Shown one piece after another: positions 8,801-16,006 of a stretch of 64,000 nt of DNA. Each line of letters opens with the position of its first letter. The stretch's first letter is position 1. The notes beneath the pieces are model-generated. The model was not told where the DNA came from, ran no database searches, and saw only the letters and a program-made list of their open reading frames with translations. The position numbers were made by a program, and so were the translations under genes. This DNA is from Phil1 sp040767925 (GTDB lineage: Bacteria; Bacillota; Clostridia; Christensenellales; CAG-138), in the NCBI GenBank assembly GCA_040767925.1, contig JAXGNN010000001.1, positions 62,001-126,000 on the forward strand, written 5' to 3'.

Positions 8801-8835
8801 CACAATACTATATATCGCATTATATTATGTGTCAA
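8801..8835 (-). promoter_or_regulatory. Promoter of the padR operon with overlapping dyad
   Basis: Consensus TTGACA (8830-8835), a 17-base spacer and TATAGT (8807-8812). The spacer and -10 region form an imperfect AT-rich dyad bounded by CACA (8801) and TGTG (8831), the usual position and character of a PadR operator. Autoregulation is inferred. Confidence 0.75.
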
Positions 8836-8876
8836 GAGGGATGAATAAAATATTTTCAAGAATATTCGTGCGTCAA

Positions 8877-8901
8877 GAAACGCCCGGCATTCGGGCGTTT
8901 C
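8877..8901 (-). terminator. Rho-independent terminator after katE
   Basis: A perfect 10-bp stem (8877-8886 with 8892-8901) with a 5-base loop, followed on the minus strand by a short pyrimidine-rich stretch, 35 bases past the catalase stop. Confidence 0.75.
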
Positions 8902-8935
8902 AAAAGAACATTCAGGTTTTTATTTACGATGCTGT

Positions 8936-11041
8936 TTAGACCGGCCTTGTCCAGTGGCGGTGCATGGCGATCTGGTTGACGAACTCCGCAGAAAACCGCC
9001 TCATGTCGGAGGCGTTTTCGATTGCGACGATGCCCTCGTATGCCTTGGGGGCGCTTTCTGCGCCCTGGACGCTCGGCAGGAGCGCCGAAGCGTCCGTCGC
9101 CGCGAGCAGTTGCAGCCCTTCGTCCGACGCGCCGATGGTTTTATAGTGGTTGAAGCAGTCGTTGATGAAGCCGCGCGCGTCCTTGTTGCCCGCAAGCGCG
9201 GCGATGTGGCCGCCGCCGGGCACGTAGACCGCATCGTAAAACGTTGCGTGCGTGGTGGTGAAATCCTTCATCGGCTCAAGCTTCGCGCCGTCCTTTGCCG
9301 CGAGCGGCGCGCGGCTAATGCTGACCGTCTCGACGGTGACGTTCGCCTGCTCGAGCGCGTTCATCACGGCCTGCACGGAGGCGGCGCAAAAGCCGTTCTC
9401 CACGAGGATGGCGGCCTTTCTCGTGGCGGCGGTTTTCACGGTGTTCTCCTGGCTGATGGCGGGCGAACTCTCCGTGACGCCGTTTGGCTGAACGGTCGCG
9501 GGCGCGGTCGCGCCAAGGCCCGGCGCGATGGCGGCCGCGAGCTCCGGAGAGACGTTAGCGAACATGTCCACCACTTTCTGGCGGACGGCCTTATCCTTCA
9601 CGCTGCCCGCCTCGAAGTGGAAGCCGTTGACGGCGTGCTGCTTCTCGACCGGCGACAGGCTGTTCCAGAAAAGGGTCGCCTGACGGAAATGGTCGCGGAA
9701 GCTCTCGCTGCGCGCGCGTATCTTGCGCCCGTCCACGCGCTCGGCGTAATGCACGAAGCCGCCCTCCTCCCGGCTTGCGGGCGTCGGCGCGTTCCCGGCG
9801 AGCGAATTGGGGAAATAGCTTACCTGCCCGGGGTTGATCGTCATGCGGCGCATGCCGTCGCGCTGGTTGTTGTGCACCGGGGCGAGCGGGCGGTTGATGG
9901 GAATCTCCCGGAAGTTCGGCCCGCCGAGGCGCGTGAGCTGCGTATCCTCGTAGGAGAAGAGCCGCCCCTGCAAGAGCGGGTCGTTGCTGAAATCGATGCC
10001 CGGCACGATGTTGGCGGGACAGAACGCCACCTGCTCGGTTTCGGCAAAGAAGTTGTCCACGTTTTTATTGAGCGTCATCTTCCCGATGATCTTCACGGGA
10101 ACCGCTTCCTCGGGCCAGAACTTTGTGGGGTCGAGGATGTCGAAGTCAAAATCGAACTCCCGCTCCTCCTCGAGCATCTGCACGCCAAACTCGTACTGCG
10201 GGTAATTGCCCTGTTCGATGGCTTCCCAAAGGTCGCGCCGGTGGAAGTCGCAGTCCTTGCCGGAAAGCTTCTGCGCCTCGTCCAGCGCGAGCGAGTGCAC
10301 GCCCAAAAGCGGCTTCCAGTGGAATTTGACGAAGCGCGCCTTGCCCTTCGCGTTGACGAAGCGGAACGTGTTTACGCCGAAGCCTTCCATCATGCGGTAG
10401 CTGCGCGGGATGCCGCGGTCGGACATCACCCACATCACCATGTGCGCCGTTTCGGGCGTGTTGACGACGAAGTCCCAGAAGGTGTCGTGCGCCGCGGTCG
10501 CCTGCGGAATCTCGTTGTTCGGCTCGGGCTTAATGGCGTGCACGAGGTCGGGGAACTTGATGGCGTCCTGTATGAAAAAGACCGGCATGTTGTTGCCCAC
10601 AAGGTCGTAGTTGCCGGCGCGCGTATAGAATTTCGTGGCGAAGCCGCGCACGTCGCGCGTGGTGTCCATAGAGCCGCGGGAGCCCACCACCGTGGAAAAG
10701 CGGACGAACACGGGCGTCTTCACGTTGGGGTCCTGCAGAAAGTCCGCCATGGTGTACTCGGCCATGGATTCATACAGCTCGAAATAACCGTGCGCGCCCG
10801 CGCCGCGCGCGTGCACCACGCGCTCCGGTATGCGCTCGTGGTCGAAATGCGTGATCTTTTCCCGGAAATGGACGTCCTCAAGAAGCGTGGGCCCGCGCTC
10901 GCCAAGCTTGAGCGAATCGTCGGTGTTCGATACCCGCAACGCGTTGTCCGTGGTCAGCTTCTGGTTCCTGTCGTCCACGAGAAAGGCGGCAAGCTGCTTG
11001 GTTTTGGGCGTGCAGTCGCTTTTGTCGGCTGAAAATGGCAT
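8936..11041 (-). CDS. katE: Large-subunit monofunctional catalase (HPII/KatE type)
   Basis: A 701-residue clade-2 catalase that breaks down hydrogen peroxide. The core (about 25-500) has the distal histidine in RVVHARGAGAHG (H77), the distal asparagine region DLVGNNMPVFFIQD and the proximal heme tyrosine in RLFSYEDTQ. Residues from about 540 on form the DJ-1/PfpI-like flavodoxin-fold domain found only in large-subunit catalases (KAAILVENGFCAAS). An AGGAGA site precedes the ATG by seven bases. Large catalases are often spore- or stationary-phase enzymes in sporeformers, and the gene lies next to tlp, so a late-stage role is plausible but inferred. Confidence 0.97.
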   Translation of the reverse strand: MPFSADKSDCTPKTKQLAAFLVDDRNQKLTTDNALRVSNTDDSLKLGERGPTLLEDVHFREKITHFDHERIPERVVHARGAGAHGYFELYESMAEYTMADFLQDPNVKTPVFVRFSTVVGSRGSMDTTRDVRGFATKFYTRAGNYDLVGNNMPVFFIQDAIKFPDLVHAIKPEPNNEIPQATAAHDTFWDFVVNTPETAHMVMWVMSDRGIPRSYRMMEGFGVNTFRFVNAKGKARFVKFHWKPLLGVHSLALDEAQKLSGKDCDFHRRDLWEAIEQGNYPQYEFGVQMLEEEREFDFDFDILDPTKFWPEEAVPVKIIGKMTLNKNVDNFFAETEQVAFCPANIVPGIDFSNDPLLQGRLFSYEDTQLTRLGGPNFREIPINRPLAPVHNNQRDGMRRMTINPGQVSYFPNSLAGNAPTPASREEGGFVHYAERVDGRKIRARSESFRDHFRQATLFWNSLSPVEKQHAVNGFHFEAGSVKDKAVRQKVVDMFANVSPELAAAIAPGLGATAPATVQPNGVTESSPAISQENTVKTAATRKAAILVENGFCAASVQAVMNALEQANVTVETVSISRAPLAAKDGAKLEPMKDFTTTHATFYDAVYVPGGGHIAALAGNKDARGFINDCFNHYKTIGASDEGLQLLAATDASALLPSVQGAESAPKAYEGIVAIENASDMRRFSAEFVNQIAMHRHWTRPV

Positions 11042-11147
11042 GGGTTCTCTCCTTTGGTAGAATACCTATAGTGTTCCATTCCCCTCCCCCGTTATGCAGG
11101 CAAACGCGGGCGCGCGGCGGCCCGGCCGGCGCGCGCCCATAAATAGC

Positions 11148-11176
11148 AAAACCGCCTGAGTTTACGGCGGTTTTTT
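11148..11176. terminator. Bidirectional-type terminator between tlp and katE
   Basis: CCGCC (11152-11156) pairs with GGCGG (11166-11170), flanked by A and T runs. On the minus strand the stem ends in TTTTG, terminating tlp before katE. Confidence 0.7.
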
Positions 11177-11181
11177 GTCGG

Positions 11182-11412
11182 TCAATTCCGATATTCCCTC
11201 TTTCTTGCGCCGGCCTCGTCCTTGATTTCCTTGCGAAATCCCTCCAAAGCTTCTTCGCGCCTTTCGTTCTTGGCGCGGATCTCTTCCTGCGTTTTGGGGT
11301 TGTCCGTTTTTGCGATCGTTTCGCCGGCCGCTTCCATGTTGCGAATGGTCGTATCGATATTGTGCTGGATTCTTTCCACGTTATCCCTGCGATCATCGGG
11401 ATTCGGTTTCAC
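11182..11412 (-). CDS. tlp: Small acid-soluble spore protein Tlp
   Basis: A 76-residue hydrophilic protein. KPNPDDRRDNVERIQ near the start and the tail FRKEIKDEAGARKREYRN match the Tlp family of minor spore proteins made in the forespore. It begins with GTG at 11412, seven bases after a perfect AAGGAGG, since the overlapping ATG is followed directly by a stop. Together with sigK it is strong evidence that the host forms endospores. Confidence 0.92.
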   Translation of the reverse strand: MKPNPDDRRDNVERIQHNIDTTIRNMEAAGETIAKTDNPKTQEEIRAKNERREEALEGFRKEIKDEAGARKREYRN

Positions 11413-11436
11413 ATGATCACCTCCTTGTTTCCTTCA

Positions 11437-11466
11437 TAATATCTGCGGATACATGGTTTTTCATTC
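11437..11466 (-). promoter_or_regulatory. tlp: Possible sigma-G/sigma-F promoter of tlp
   Basis: GAATG (11462-11466) fits the GHATR -35 element. After 18 bases GATATTA (11437-11443) fits CATNNTA with one mismatch. No sigma-A pair of similar quality is present, and tlp is sigma-G controlled in Bacillus. Confidence 0.45.
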
Positions 11467-11568
11467 AAGGCGGTCCTCGCCGCACGCCGGAAAGAGTATG
11501 CCGGATGTGTTCCGCCCGCCGATGGGGCAGTATTTTCCCGCTTGCATATAATGCTAGTGGTGATGATG

Positions 11569-11754
11569 ATGAATCCATGCGAACTGAACGTCGCGATCAC
11601 GGCGTTAACCAATCACTTTTATACGACCCTCTCCAGGGAGGATTTCATCTGCTTGAGCATTTTCCTGCGCGAATTGAGCAAAATGATGATTTCCACCTCG
11701 GTATTCGAGGAGCTTTGCACGGAGGAGAAGGATGATAAGAAAGAGCATGCATAG
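11569..11754 (+). CDS. Small conserved Clostridia-type protein (MNPCEL family)
   Basis: A 61-residue protein beginning MNPCELNVAITALTNHFY and continuing LSREDFICLSIFLRELSKMM. I recognise this pattern from short uncharacterised proteins of gut Clostridia (DUF6774-like); the assignment is from memory of the motif. Tandem ATGs (11563, 11566, 11569) follow AGTGGTG. The last is chosen because it starts the conserved part. Two cysteines and amphipathic helices are visible, with no signal peptide. Function is unknown. It lies upstream of and collinear with the Cys-rich peptide gene. Confidence 0.65.
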   Translation: MNPCELNVAITALTNHFYTTLSREDFICLSIFLRELSKMMISTSVFEELCTEEKDDKKEHA

Positions 11755-11784
11755 ACCGTATCCGGCATGAATATATACCGTTTC

Positions 11785-11811
11785 ACTTTTTCGCGCAGCT
11801 TTCATAGTATA
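11785..11811 (+). promoter_or_regulatory. Sigma-K-type promoter, AC-N16-CATAGTATA
   Basis: AC at 11785-11786 is followed after exactly 16 bases by CATAGTATA (11803-11811), matching the sigma-K consensus AC / CATANNNTA and its spacing. It lies about 30 bases upstream of a short Cys-rich gene. sigK itself is in this window. Confidence 0.55.
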
Positions 11812-11841
11812 TAGTGACAATTACGTAAGGAGGATGTAGTG

Positions 11842-11934
11842 ATGTTTCCTTTTTTCTGCTATCTGACATTCTGCAACCGCTGCCCACGCACGCGCGGTTC
11901 TAGATGCCGGCGAAACTGCAGACGCTGCCGGTAA
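11842..11934 (+). CDS. 30-residue Cys/Arg-rich peptide, probably sporulation-related
   Basis: A very short gene with complete signals: AAGGAGG eight bases upstream of the ATG, a stop at 11932-11934, a hairpin terminator just downstream and a sigma-K-like promoter upstream. The peptide starts MFPFFCYLTFCNRC and ends RRNCRRCR. It has six cysteines (6, 11, 14, 22, 26, 29) and nine arginines, with a hydrophobic N-terminal third. It matches no family I know. Mother-cell control would fit a coat or cross-linking peptide; a membrane-active peptide is an alternative. Confidence 0.6.
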   Translation: MFPFFCYLTFCNRCPRTRGSRCRRNCRRCR

Positions 11935-11961
11935 CGCTCCTCCGCCTGTCGGATCTTCTTG

Positions 11962-11989
11962 CCCGCTCGGCGATGCTTGAGCGGGTTTT
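11962..11989 (+). terminator. Rho-independent terminator of the Cys-rich peptide gene
   Basis: CCCGCTC (11962-11968) and GAGCGGG (11979-11985) form a perfect 7-bp stem followed by TTTTG, 28 bases after the stop codon. Confidence 0.8.
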
Positions 11990-12189
11990 GTCTTATGGCG
12001 AACCCGATAGTATAAAAAGAAAACCGCCGCCGTAAAAGCGCGCTGCGATAGAGAGCCATTGCGGTATGCCTTTGGTTTTGTTATTCTTTGTGAGAGAAAA
12101 AGCTAAGGAAGAAATGCAGAATATTTATGTAATGCTTATATAAACAGAAATTTGAAGATAATAGCTATAATCTGAGAGGAGATTTTAGT

Positions 12190-12424
12190 ATGCCGTACAT
12201 TGCAATCAACTCGTTCCCTAAGGATCAGGTGACGAAAGAAGCTGTTGTGGAGAAAAATCAACGAGATTTTCTTGGATGTCTGGGGCTGCCCACAGGAAGC
12301 AATCACCATATCGATTGAAGAGGTCATGCCAACGGATTGGGAAGAAAAGATCGTCAAACCTGAGATCGAGCCTATGAAGGGAAACATGATGATTCTGTCC
12401 GGTAAAAAGTGCTATAAGCGCTGA
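12190..12424 (+). pseudogene. Tautomerase-family (4-oxalocrotonate tautomerase-like) gene with a frameshift
   Basis: The ATG at 12190 follows a good GAGGAG site and opens MPYIAINSFPKDQVTKEAVV with the catalytic Pro-2 typical of the family. At an A5 run (12253-12257) the frame breaks and soon meets a stop. Reading one base less restores INEIFLDVWGCPQEAIT and continues to a stop at 12424 (about 77 residues). The homology on both sides makes a one-base insertion certain relative to an intact gene. Since it lies in a homopolymer, a sequencing error must be considered. Confidence 0.8.
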
Positions 12425-12572
12425 CAAACCCAACTGGCCGGCGCTTTATGAGCATGCGTCCATCAATGGAAATAGACTTCAACAACCAAGGAGCAGTTTC
12501 CGTGTTCTAATAACGAACAAAAAAACGCTCCATCTAAAGGGTAGTGACATCAGAAAGCAAACGGGGATATTA

Positions 12573-12659
12573 ATGAGGACTAAACTTATTTTTATCGAAG
12601 GTGTTTCGGGTGTGGGTAAAACCACAACAGCGGATCTATTTATTTTGCCGTATGATTGA
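12573..12659 (+). pseudogene. 5' fragment of a P-loop kinase gene
   Basis: The 28-codon frame encodes KLIFIEGVSGVGKTTTADLF, an N-terminal nucleotide-binding loop of a nucleoside/thymidylate-type kinase, and then runs into the 3' end of the oppositely oriented PNPOx gene and stops. The rest of the kinase is missing, so this is a deletion remnant with its junction near 12635-12645. Confidence 0.65.
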
Positions 12660-13116
12660 TAAAATCAACTTCATACTGCCGTTCCCCGTATTTTCTTTCA
12701 TTGTCAGTAATCGTACCCTCTGTAAGGGTGATGCGTAGAACGATCGAGGTCGGATTGTTTTCGTCGCCAACTTCATCGAACCAATCGAAAATGCTTTTAA
12801 ATTTCGCTCTGATTTCCGCATTCTTCTCGTCTTTGACCCAGCCGAGGTTTTCTGCCGTGCCTTGAAATGCATACCAGTCTAACCCACAGACGGAAACCTC
12901 GGCGTTCTTCTCAATTTGCAGCATCTTATTTTTCTTTGCATCCGTAGAAACATAAAATACGCCGTCTTCATAATACGCGCAGACCATACGGACAGCTGGG
13001 CGGGGATTTCCGGCAGCGCTCGGGGACAGCGATATTGTCGCAAGGGCAATCACTTCTTCCTTGCCGTTTCCGCACCGCTCCTCCATCAGTTTCATCGCAT
13101 TTTCGTACTTGCTCAT
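12640..13116 (-). CDS. Pyridoxamine 5'-phosphate oxidase-like FMN-binding protein
   Basis: A 158-residue split-barrel protein. The N-terminus and core (ALATISLSPSAAGNPRPAVR, then VFYVSTDAKKNKMLQIEKN) match PNPOx-like flavin-binding proteins that reduce small molecules. A GGAG-type site lies just upstream of 13116. The downstream end abuts a truncated kinase fragment, evidence of a local rearrangement. The substrate cannot be told from sequence. Confidence 0.85.
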   Translation of the reverse strand: MSKYENAMKLMEERCGNGKEEVIALATISLSPSAAGNPRPAVRMVCAYYEDGVFYVSTDAKKNKMLQIEKNAEVSVCGLDWYAFQGTAENLGWVKDEKNAEIRAKFKSIFDWFDEVGDENNPTSIVLRITLTEGTITDNERKYGERQYEVDFINHTAK

Positions 13117-13176
13117 TTTTACTTTTCTCCTTTTATGTTGTATGATAATCGAACCGCTTGAACAGTGCCCCGGGAT

Positions 13177-13803
13177 TTATAATTCCAGGCTCAGCCACAG
13201 ACCGGGACGAACTCCGCCGCTGTTATCGCCTGTTGAAGGGTGAATCGTGTTGCTGCCGTAACGGAAGGTGCCGTTTCCCTGAATGCCTATATTGCCGTCG
13301 CCGTGGACATATACGGCCCTTCTATTGTCACGCCCGGGCGACCGAAGCCACCACCACCATACATACCCATCGAGTGTCGATCTTCGCTCGCTGTTGTTTT
13401 CGTCTTTCCTCTGAAACCAGTATCGTTGTTTGGCGCTGCGGTTTTCAAGGTTTTTCCTGCTGTCGCCGAAATATTTGCACACCGCTTCTTCAATGCTTAG
13501 AAGAAATATGTAATCCCGAGTACCTTCCCCGCCTCTTGAACCATACCACGGATTGTCGTGGTTGTTGTTCAATACCGGAATGATTCTTGCCCGTTCGGCC
13601 GCGGTGAATTTGTTATAAAACTCACCGTTAAGATATTTCCTTAGCGAGCAGTCAGCCCATGTCACATCACCGGCGCAATTATGATAGGGGTGTTGTCCGA
13701 TCATGTGTTCAGTTATAACCAGGGCCGCATCGCCCTGTATATCAAGAATGCGCCAATGATAACCGCCAAATGGCACGATAGAGCCGATATTCAACTCCCT
13801 CAT
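13177..13803 (-). CDS. DUF6273 domain protein
   Basis: A 208-residue protein built around the WWWLRSPG motif (about 150-157) followed by AVYVHGDGNIG and a C-terminal GVRPGLWLSLEL. These mark the DUF6273 domain common in Clostridia. No signal peptide or membrane segment is visible. Aromatic and glycine content suggests a lectin-like beta fold, but that is inference. The Shine-Dalgarno sequence is weak (AAGAAAGAG). Confidence 0.75.
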   Translation of the reverse strand: MRELNIGSIVPFGGYHWRILDIQGDAALVITEHMIGQHPYHNCAGDVTWADCSLRKYLNGEFYNKFTAAERARIIPVLNNNHDNPWYGSRGGEGTRDYIFLLSIEEAVCKYFGDSRKNLENRSAKQRYWFQRKDENNSERRSTLDGYVWWWWLRSPGRDNRRAVYVHGDGNIGIQGNGTFRYGSNTIHPSTGDNSGGVRPGLWLSLEL

Positions 13804-13882
13804 TCTCTTTCTTTGGAATGTCGGACTTTTTGTTCCAAGTCCCGCTCGCGGCCACGGCTTCAGATCCCACGGAACAACTATA

Positions 13883-13924
13883 CCAAAGCAACGGACACCC
13901 CATGTGGGGTGTCCGTTGCTTTGG
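13883..13924 (-). terminator. Long perfect palindrome overlapping the 3' end of tRNA-Asn
   Basis: A 42-base palindrome with 20-bp perfect arms runs from 13883 to 13924 and includes the tRNA's CCA complement at 13922-13924. As RNA it gives a roughly 19-bp stem followed by TTTGG-rich sequence, so it is the tRNA transcript's terminator or processing hairpin. Confidence 0.75.
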
Positions 13925-13997
13925 CTCCCCCTGTTGGACTCGAACCAACGACACTGCGGTTAACAGCCGCATGCTCTACCGGCTGAGCTAAGGAGGA
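13922..13997 (-). tRNA. tRNA-Asn (anticodon GTT)
   Basis: A 76-base cloverleaf on the minus strand. The acceptor stem is TCCTCCT/AGGGGGA with one G-U pair, the D arm TAGCTCAGCCGGTAGAGCA, the anticodon loop CTGTTAA with GTT, and the T arm GTTGG TTCGAGT CCAAC. CCA is encoded. Confidence 0.95.
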
Positions 13998-14011
13998 ACG
14001 GCACGGATGAT

Positions 14012-14040
14012 ATTGTACAACAGCCGGTATCGATTTTCAA
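14012..14040 (-). promoter_or_regulatory. Promoter of tRNA-Asn
   Basis: TTGAAA (14035-14040), a 17-base spacer and TACAAT (14012-14017) end about 15 bases before the mature tRNA 5' end. Confidence 0.8.
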
Positions 14041-14147
14041 GCCCCATTTGCATTTAATTTTATGATACAATGATCGCGGCGAGTATGTTATATTGAAGAT
14101 GATCCCAGAAACAGCACGGCTTGAACGCATAAGCTAAGGAGGTCAAT

Positions 14148-15098
14148 ATGGAATTCCTGCGGTTCCTCGAATCCCTGCGCACGCCCTTCCTCACCGCCCT
14201 GTTCTCCCTCGTCACGCATCTCGGCGCGGAAATGGTCCTGATGGTGGTCGGGCTGGTCCTCTTCTGGTGCGTCGACAAGAAGTGGGGCTTCCGCTACTTC
14301 ATCATCGGCCTGACGGGCAACGTGCTCAACCAGTTCCTGAAAGCGATCTTCCTCATCCCCCGCCCATGGGTGGTCGACGAGAAGTTCACCATCGTCGAAT
14401 CCGCCCGCGCGCAGGCCGGGGGGTACTCCTTCCCGAGCGGCCACACGCAGAGCGTCGTGAGCACGTTCGGCACGGCGATGGCCTTCGCGAAGAAGCGCTG
14501 GCTGAGCGTCGCCGGAATCGCCGCGATCGTACTCACCGCGTTCTCGCGGATGTACCTTGGCGTGCACACGCCGCTCGACGTGGGCGTGTCGCTCGTCACG
14601 GGCGTGCTGACGGTGTGGTTCTTCGTCTGGCTCTTTGAAAAGTTCGACGGCAGCCGCCGCGCGAAGATCGTCATCGGCCTTTCCTCGCTGCTCTTCGCGA
14701 CCGTGTTCGTGCTCTACGTGTTCCTCGCCCCCGCGCGGGAGGCGAACATCGCCCAGTTCGACGTGGACGCGAGAAAAGGCGCCTGCACGCTCCTGGGGAC
14801 CATACTCGGTTTCGTACTCGCCTGGTGGGTGGACGATAAATATACCCATTTTGAAGTCAAGGCGGTCTTATGGGCGCAGGCGCTCAAATTCCTCATCGGG
14901 CTCGGGCTGGTTCTGGGGGTGCGCTTCGGCCTCAAGCCCGTGCTGGCCGCCCTGTTCGGCGAAAGCCCGTTTCTGGACGCCGTCCGTTATTTCATCATGA
15001 CGCTGGTCGGCGGCGCGCTCTGGCCGATGACCTTCCGCTTCTGGGGCAGGCTCGGCGTCGGCGGAAAAAAGGCCGCAACGGATATGCCGCTTACATAA
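14148..15098 (+). CDS. PAP2-family membrane phosphatase
   Basis: A 316-residue integral membrane protein with about eight hydrophobic segments. It has the three-part PAP2 signature: K-x6-RP in KAIFLIPRPW, PSGHTQS, and SRMYLGVHTPLDV with the catalytic histidine. Such enzymes dephosphorylate lipid phosphates (undecaprenyl-PP, phosphatidate) at the membrane. The second half (from about 160) is a further multi-TM extension beyond the minimal PAP2 fold. A perfect AAGGAGG precedes the ATG. Substrate uncertain. Confidence 0.9.
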   Translation: MEFLRFLESLRTPFLTALFSLVTHLGAEMVLMVVGLVLFWCVDKKWGFRYFIIGLTGNVLNQFLKAIFLIPRPWVVDEKFTIVESARAQAGGYSFPSGHTQSVVSTFGTAMAFAKKRWLSVAGIAAIVLTAFSRMYLGVHTPLDVGVSLVTGVLTVWFFVWLFEKFDGSRRAKIVIGLSSLLFATVFVLYVFLAPAREANIAQFDVDARKGACTLLGTILGFVLAWWVDDKYTHFEVKAVLWAQALKFLIGLGLVLGVRFGLKPVLAALFGESPFLDAVRYFIMTLVGGALWPMTFRFWGRLGVGGKKAATDMPLT

Positions 15099-15125
15099 AA
15101 CGCACGAATCGCGGCAAAACTGCAT

Positions 15126-15179
15126 ACGGCGCGCGGATTCTGCAGAGTCTATATATGATGCCGGCCGCGCGCCGTTTTT
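15126..15179 (+). terminator. Terminator-like hairpin after the PAP2 gene
   Basis: An 11-bp stem (15126-15136 with 15165-15175) with a 28-base loop is followed by TTTTTC. Confidence 0.6.
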
Positions 15180-15201
15180 CATGGGCTTTCGGAGGTTTGT
15201 T

Positions 15202-15711
15202 ATGTTCAATATCGGCGACTACATCGTGTATGGCGGGGAGGGCGTTTGCCGCGTGGAGACGATCGGCCCCGTTCCGGTCGCCCATATGGACCAGACGAAA
15301 CCCTACTATACGCTGACGCCCATGTATCATTCCGGCATCATCTACGCGCCGACGGACGCGCGCGTGCCCATGCGGCCCATGCTCACGGGCGAGCAGGCCC
15401 GCGAGTTGATCCGGAGCATCCCCGACATGCCCGCGGAACGCAAACTCCCCAACGACCCCAAGCAGGTCCTCGCGGAATACAAGGCCTACCTTCACACCTA
15501 TGACTGCGCCAAACTGCTGCGCCTGATCCGGATGATCTACGCCAAGCGGGAGGAAGCCGCCCTGCGCGGACGCGGATACGGGCAGACGGATGATCGGTAT
15601 TATAAGCGCGCCAAGGAATTGCTTTACGGCGAACTGGCGCTCGCCCTCGACATCCCCCTGGATCGGGTGGAGGGCGCCATCGCGGACGGCGGCGAACGGG
15701 ACGCGGTCTGA
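15202..15711 (+). CDS. CarD/CdnL-family transcription factor
   Basis: A 169-residue protein. The N-terminal Tudor-like CarD_CdnL_TRCF domain (MFNIGDYIVYGGEGVCRVE) binds the RNA polymerase beta subunit. The C-terminal half is helical with YYKRAKELLYGELALAL, the DNA-binding part. CarD proteins stabilise the open promoter complex. The ATG at 15202 is chosen over 15181 because GGAGG lies seven bases before it. Two bases separate it from the stop of a convergent gene. Confidence 0.92.
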   Translation: MFNIGDYIVYGGEGVCRVETIGPVPVAHMDQTKPYYTLTPMYHSGIIYAPTDARVPMRPMLTGEQARELIRSIPDMPAERKLPNDPKQVLAEYKAYLHTYDCAKLLRLIRMIYAKREEAALRGRGYGQTDDRYYKRAKELLYGELALALDIPLDRVEGAIADGGERDAV

Positions 15712-15712
15712 T

Positions 15713-16006
15713 CTACCCCCGCGCGCCGAAATAGATCATCAAAAACGCGAGCGCGAGATTTAAAACCAAAAGAGCGGGCATGCCGACGACGAAGGAGGCA
15801 TGCTTTGTTTTGTGGCGAAAAACGCGCATCCCCACGACGCCGCCGAGCGCGCCGCCCAGGAGCGCCAAAAGGAACAGCGTCCTTTCCCGCACGCGTCGCT
15901 TCTCCGCTTTGGCCCTCCGTTTGTCTACGCCCATGAGGATGAACAGGAAAAGGCTCATCGAAAACAGGACAAGGACCGGGATGAGAACGAGCGTTTCACT
16001 CCCCAT
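15713..16006 (-). CDS. DUF1294 small membrane protein
   Basis: A 97-residue protein with two to three hydrophobic helices. The motif MGVDKRRAKAEKRRVRE followed by LLALLGGALGGVVGMRVFRHKTKH is diagnostic for DUF1294. Function is unknown. The start at 16006 follows GAGGAGGG. It overlaps the 3' end of the TtcA-like gene by 11 bases and is co-transcribed with it. Confidence 0.85.
   Translation of the reverse strand: MGSETLVLIPVLVLFSMSLFLFILMGVDKRRAKAEKRRVRERTLFLLALLGGALGGVVGMRVFRHKTKHASFVVGMPALLVLNLALAFLMIYFGARG

Noticed and set aside
8954..11032. A 692-codon open frame on the plus strand
   Set aside because: It lies exactly antisense to the well-supported catalase gene, has no family similarity and an Arg/His/Val-rich composition typical of reversed GC-rich codons.
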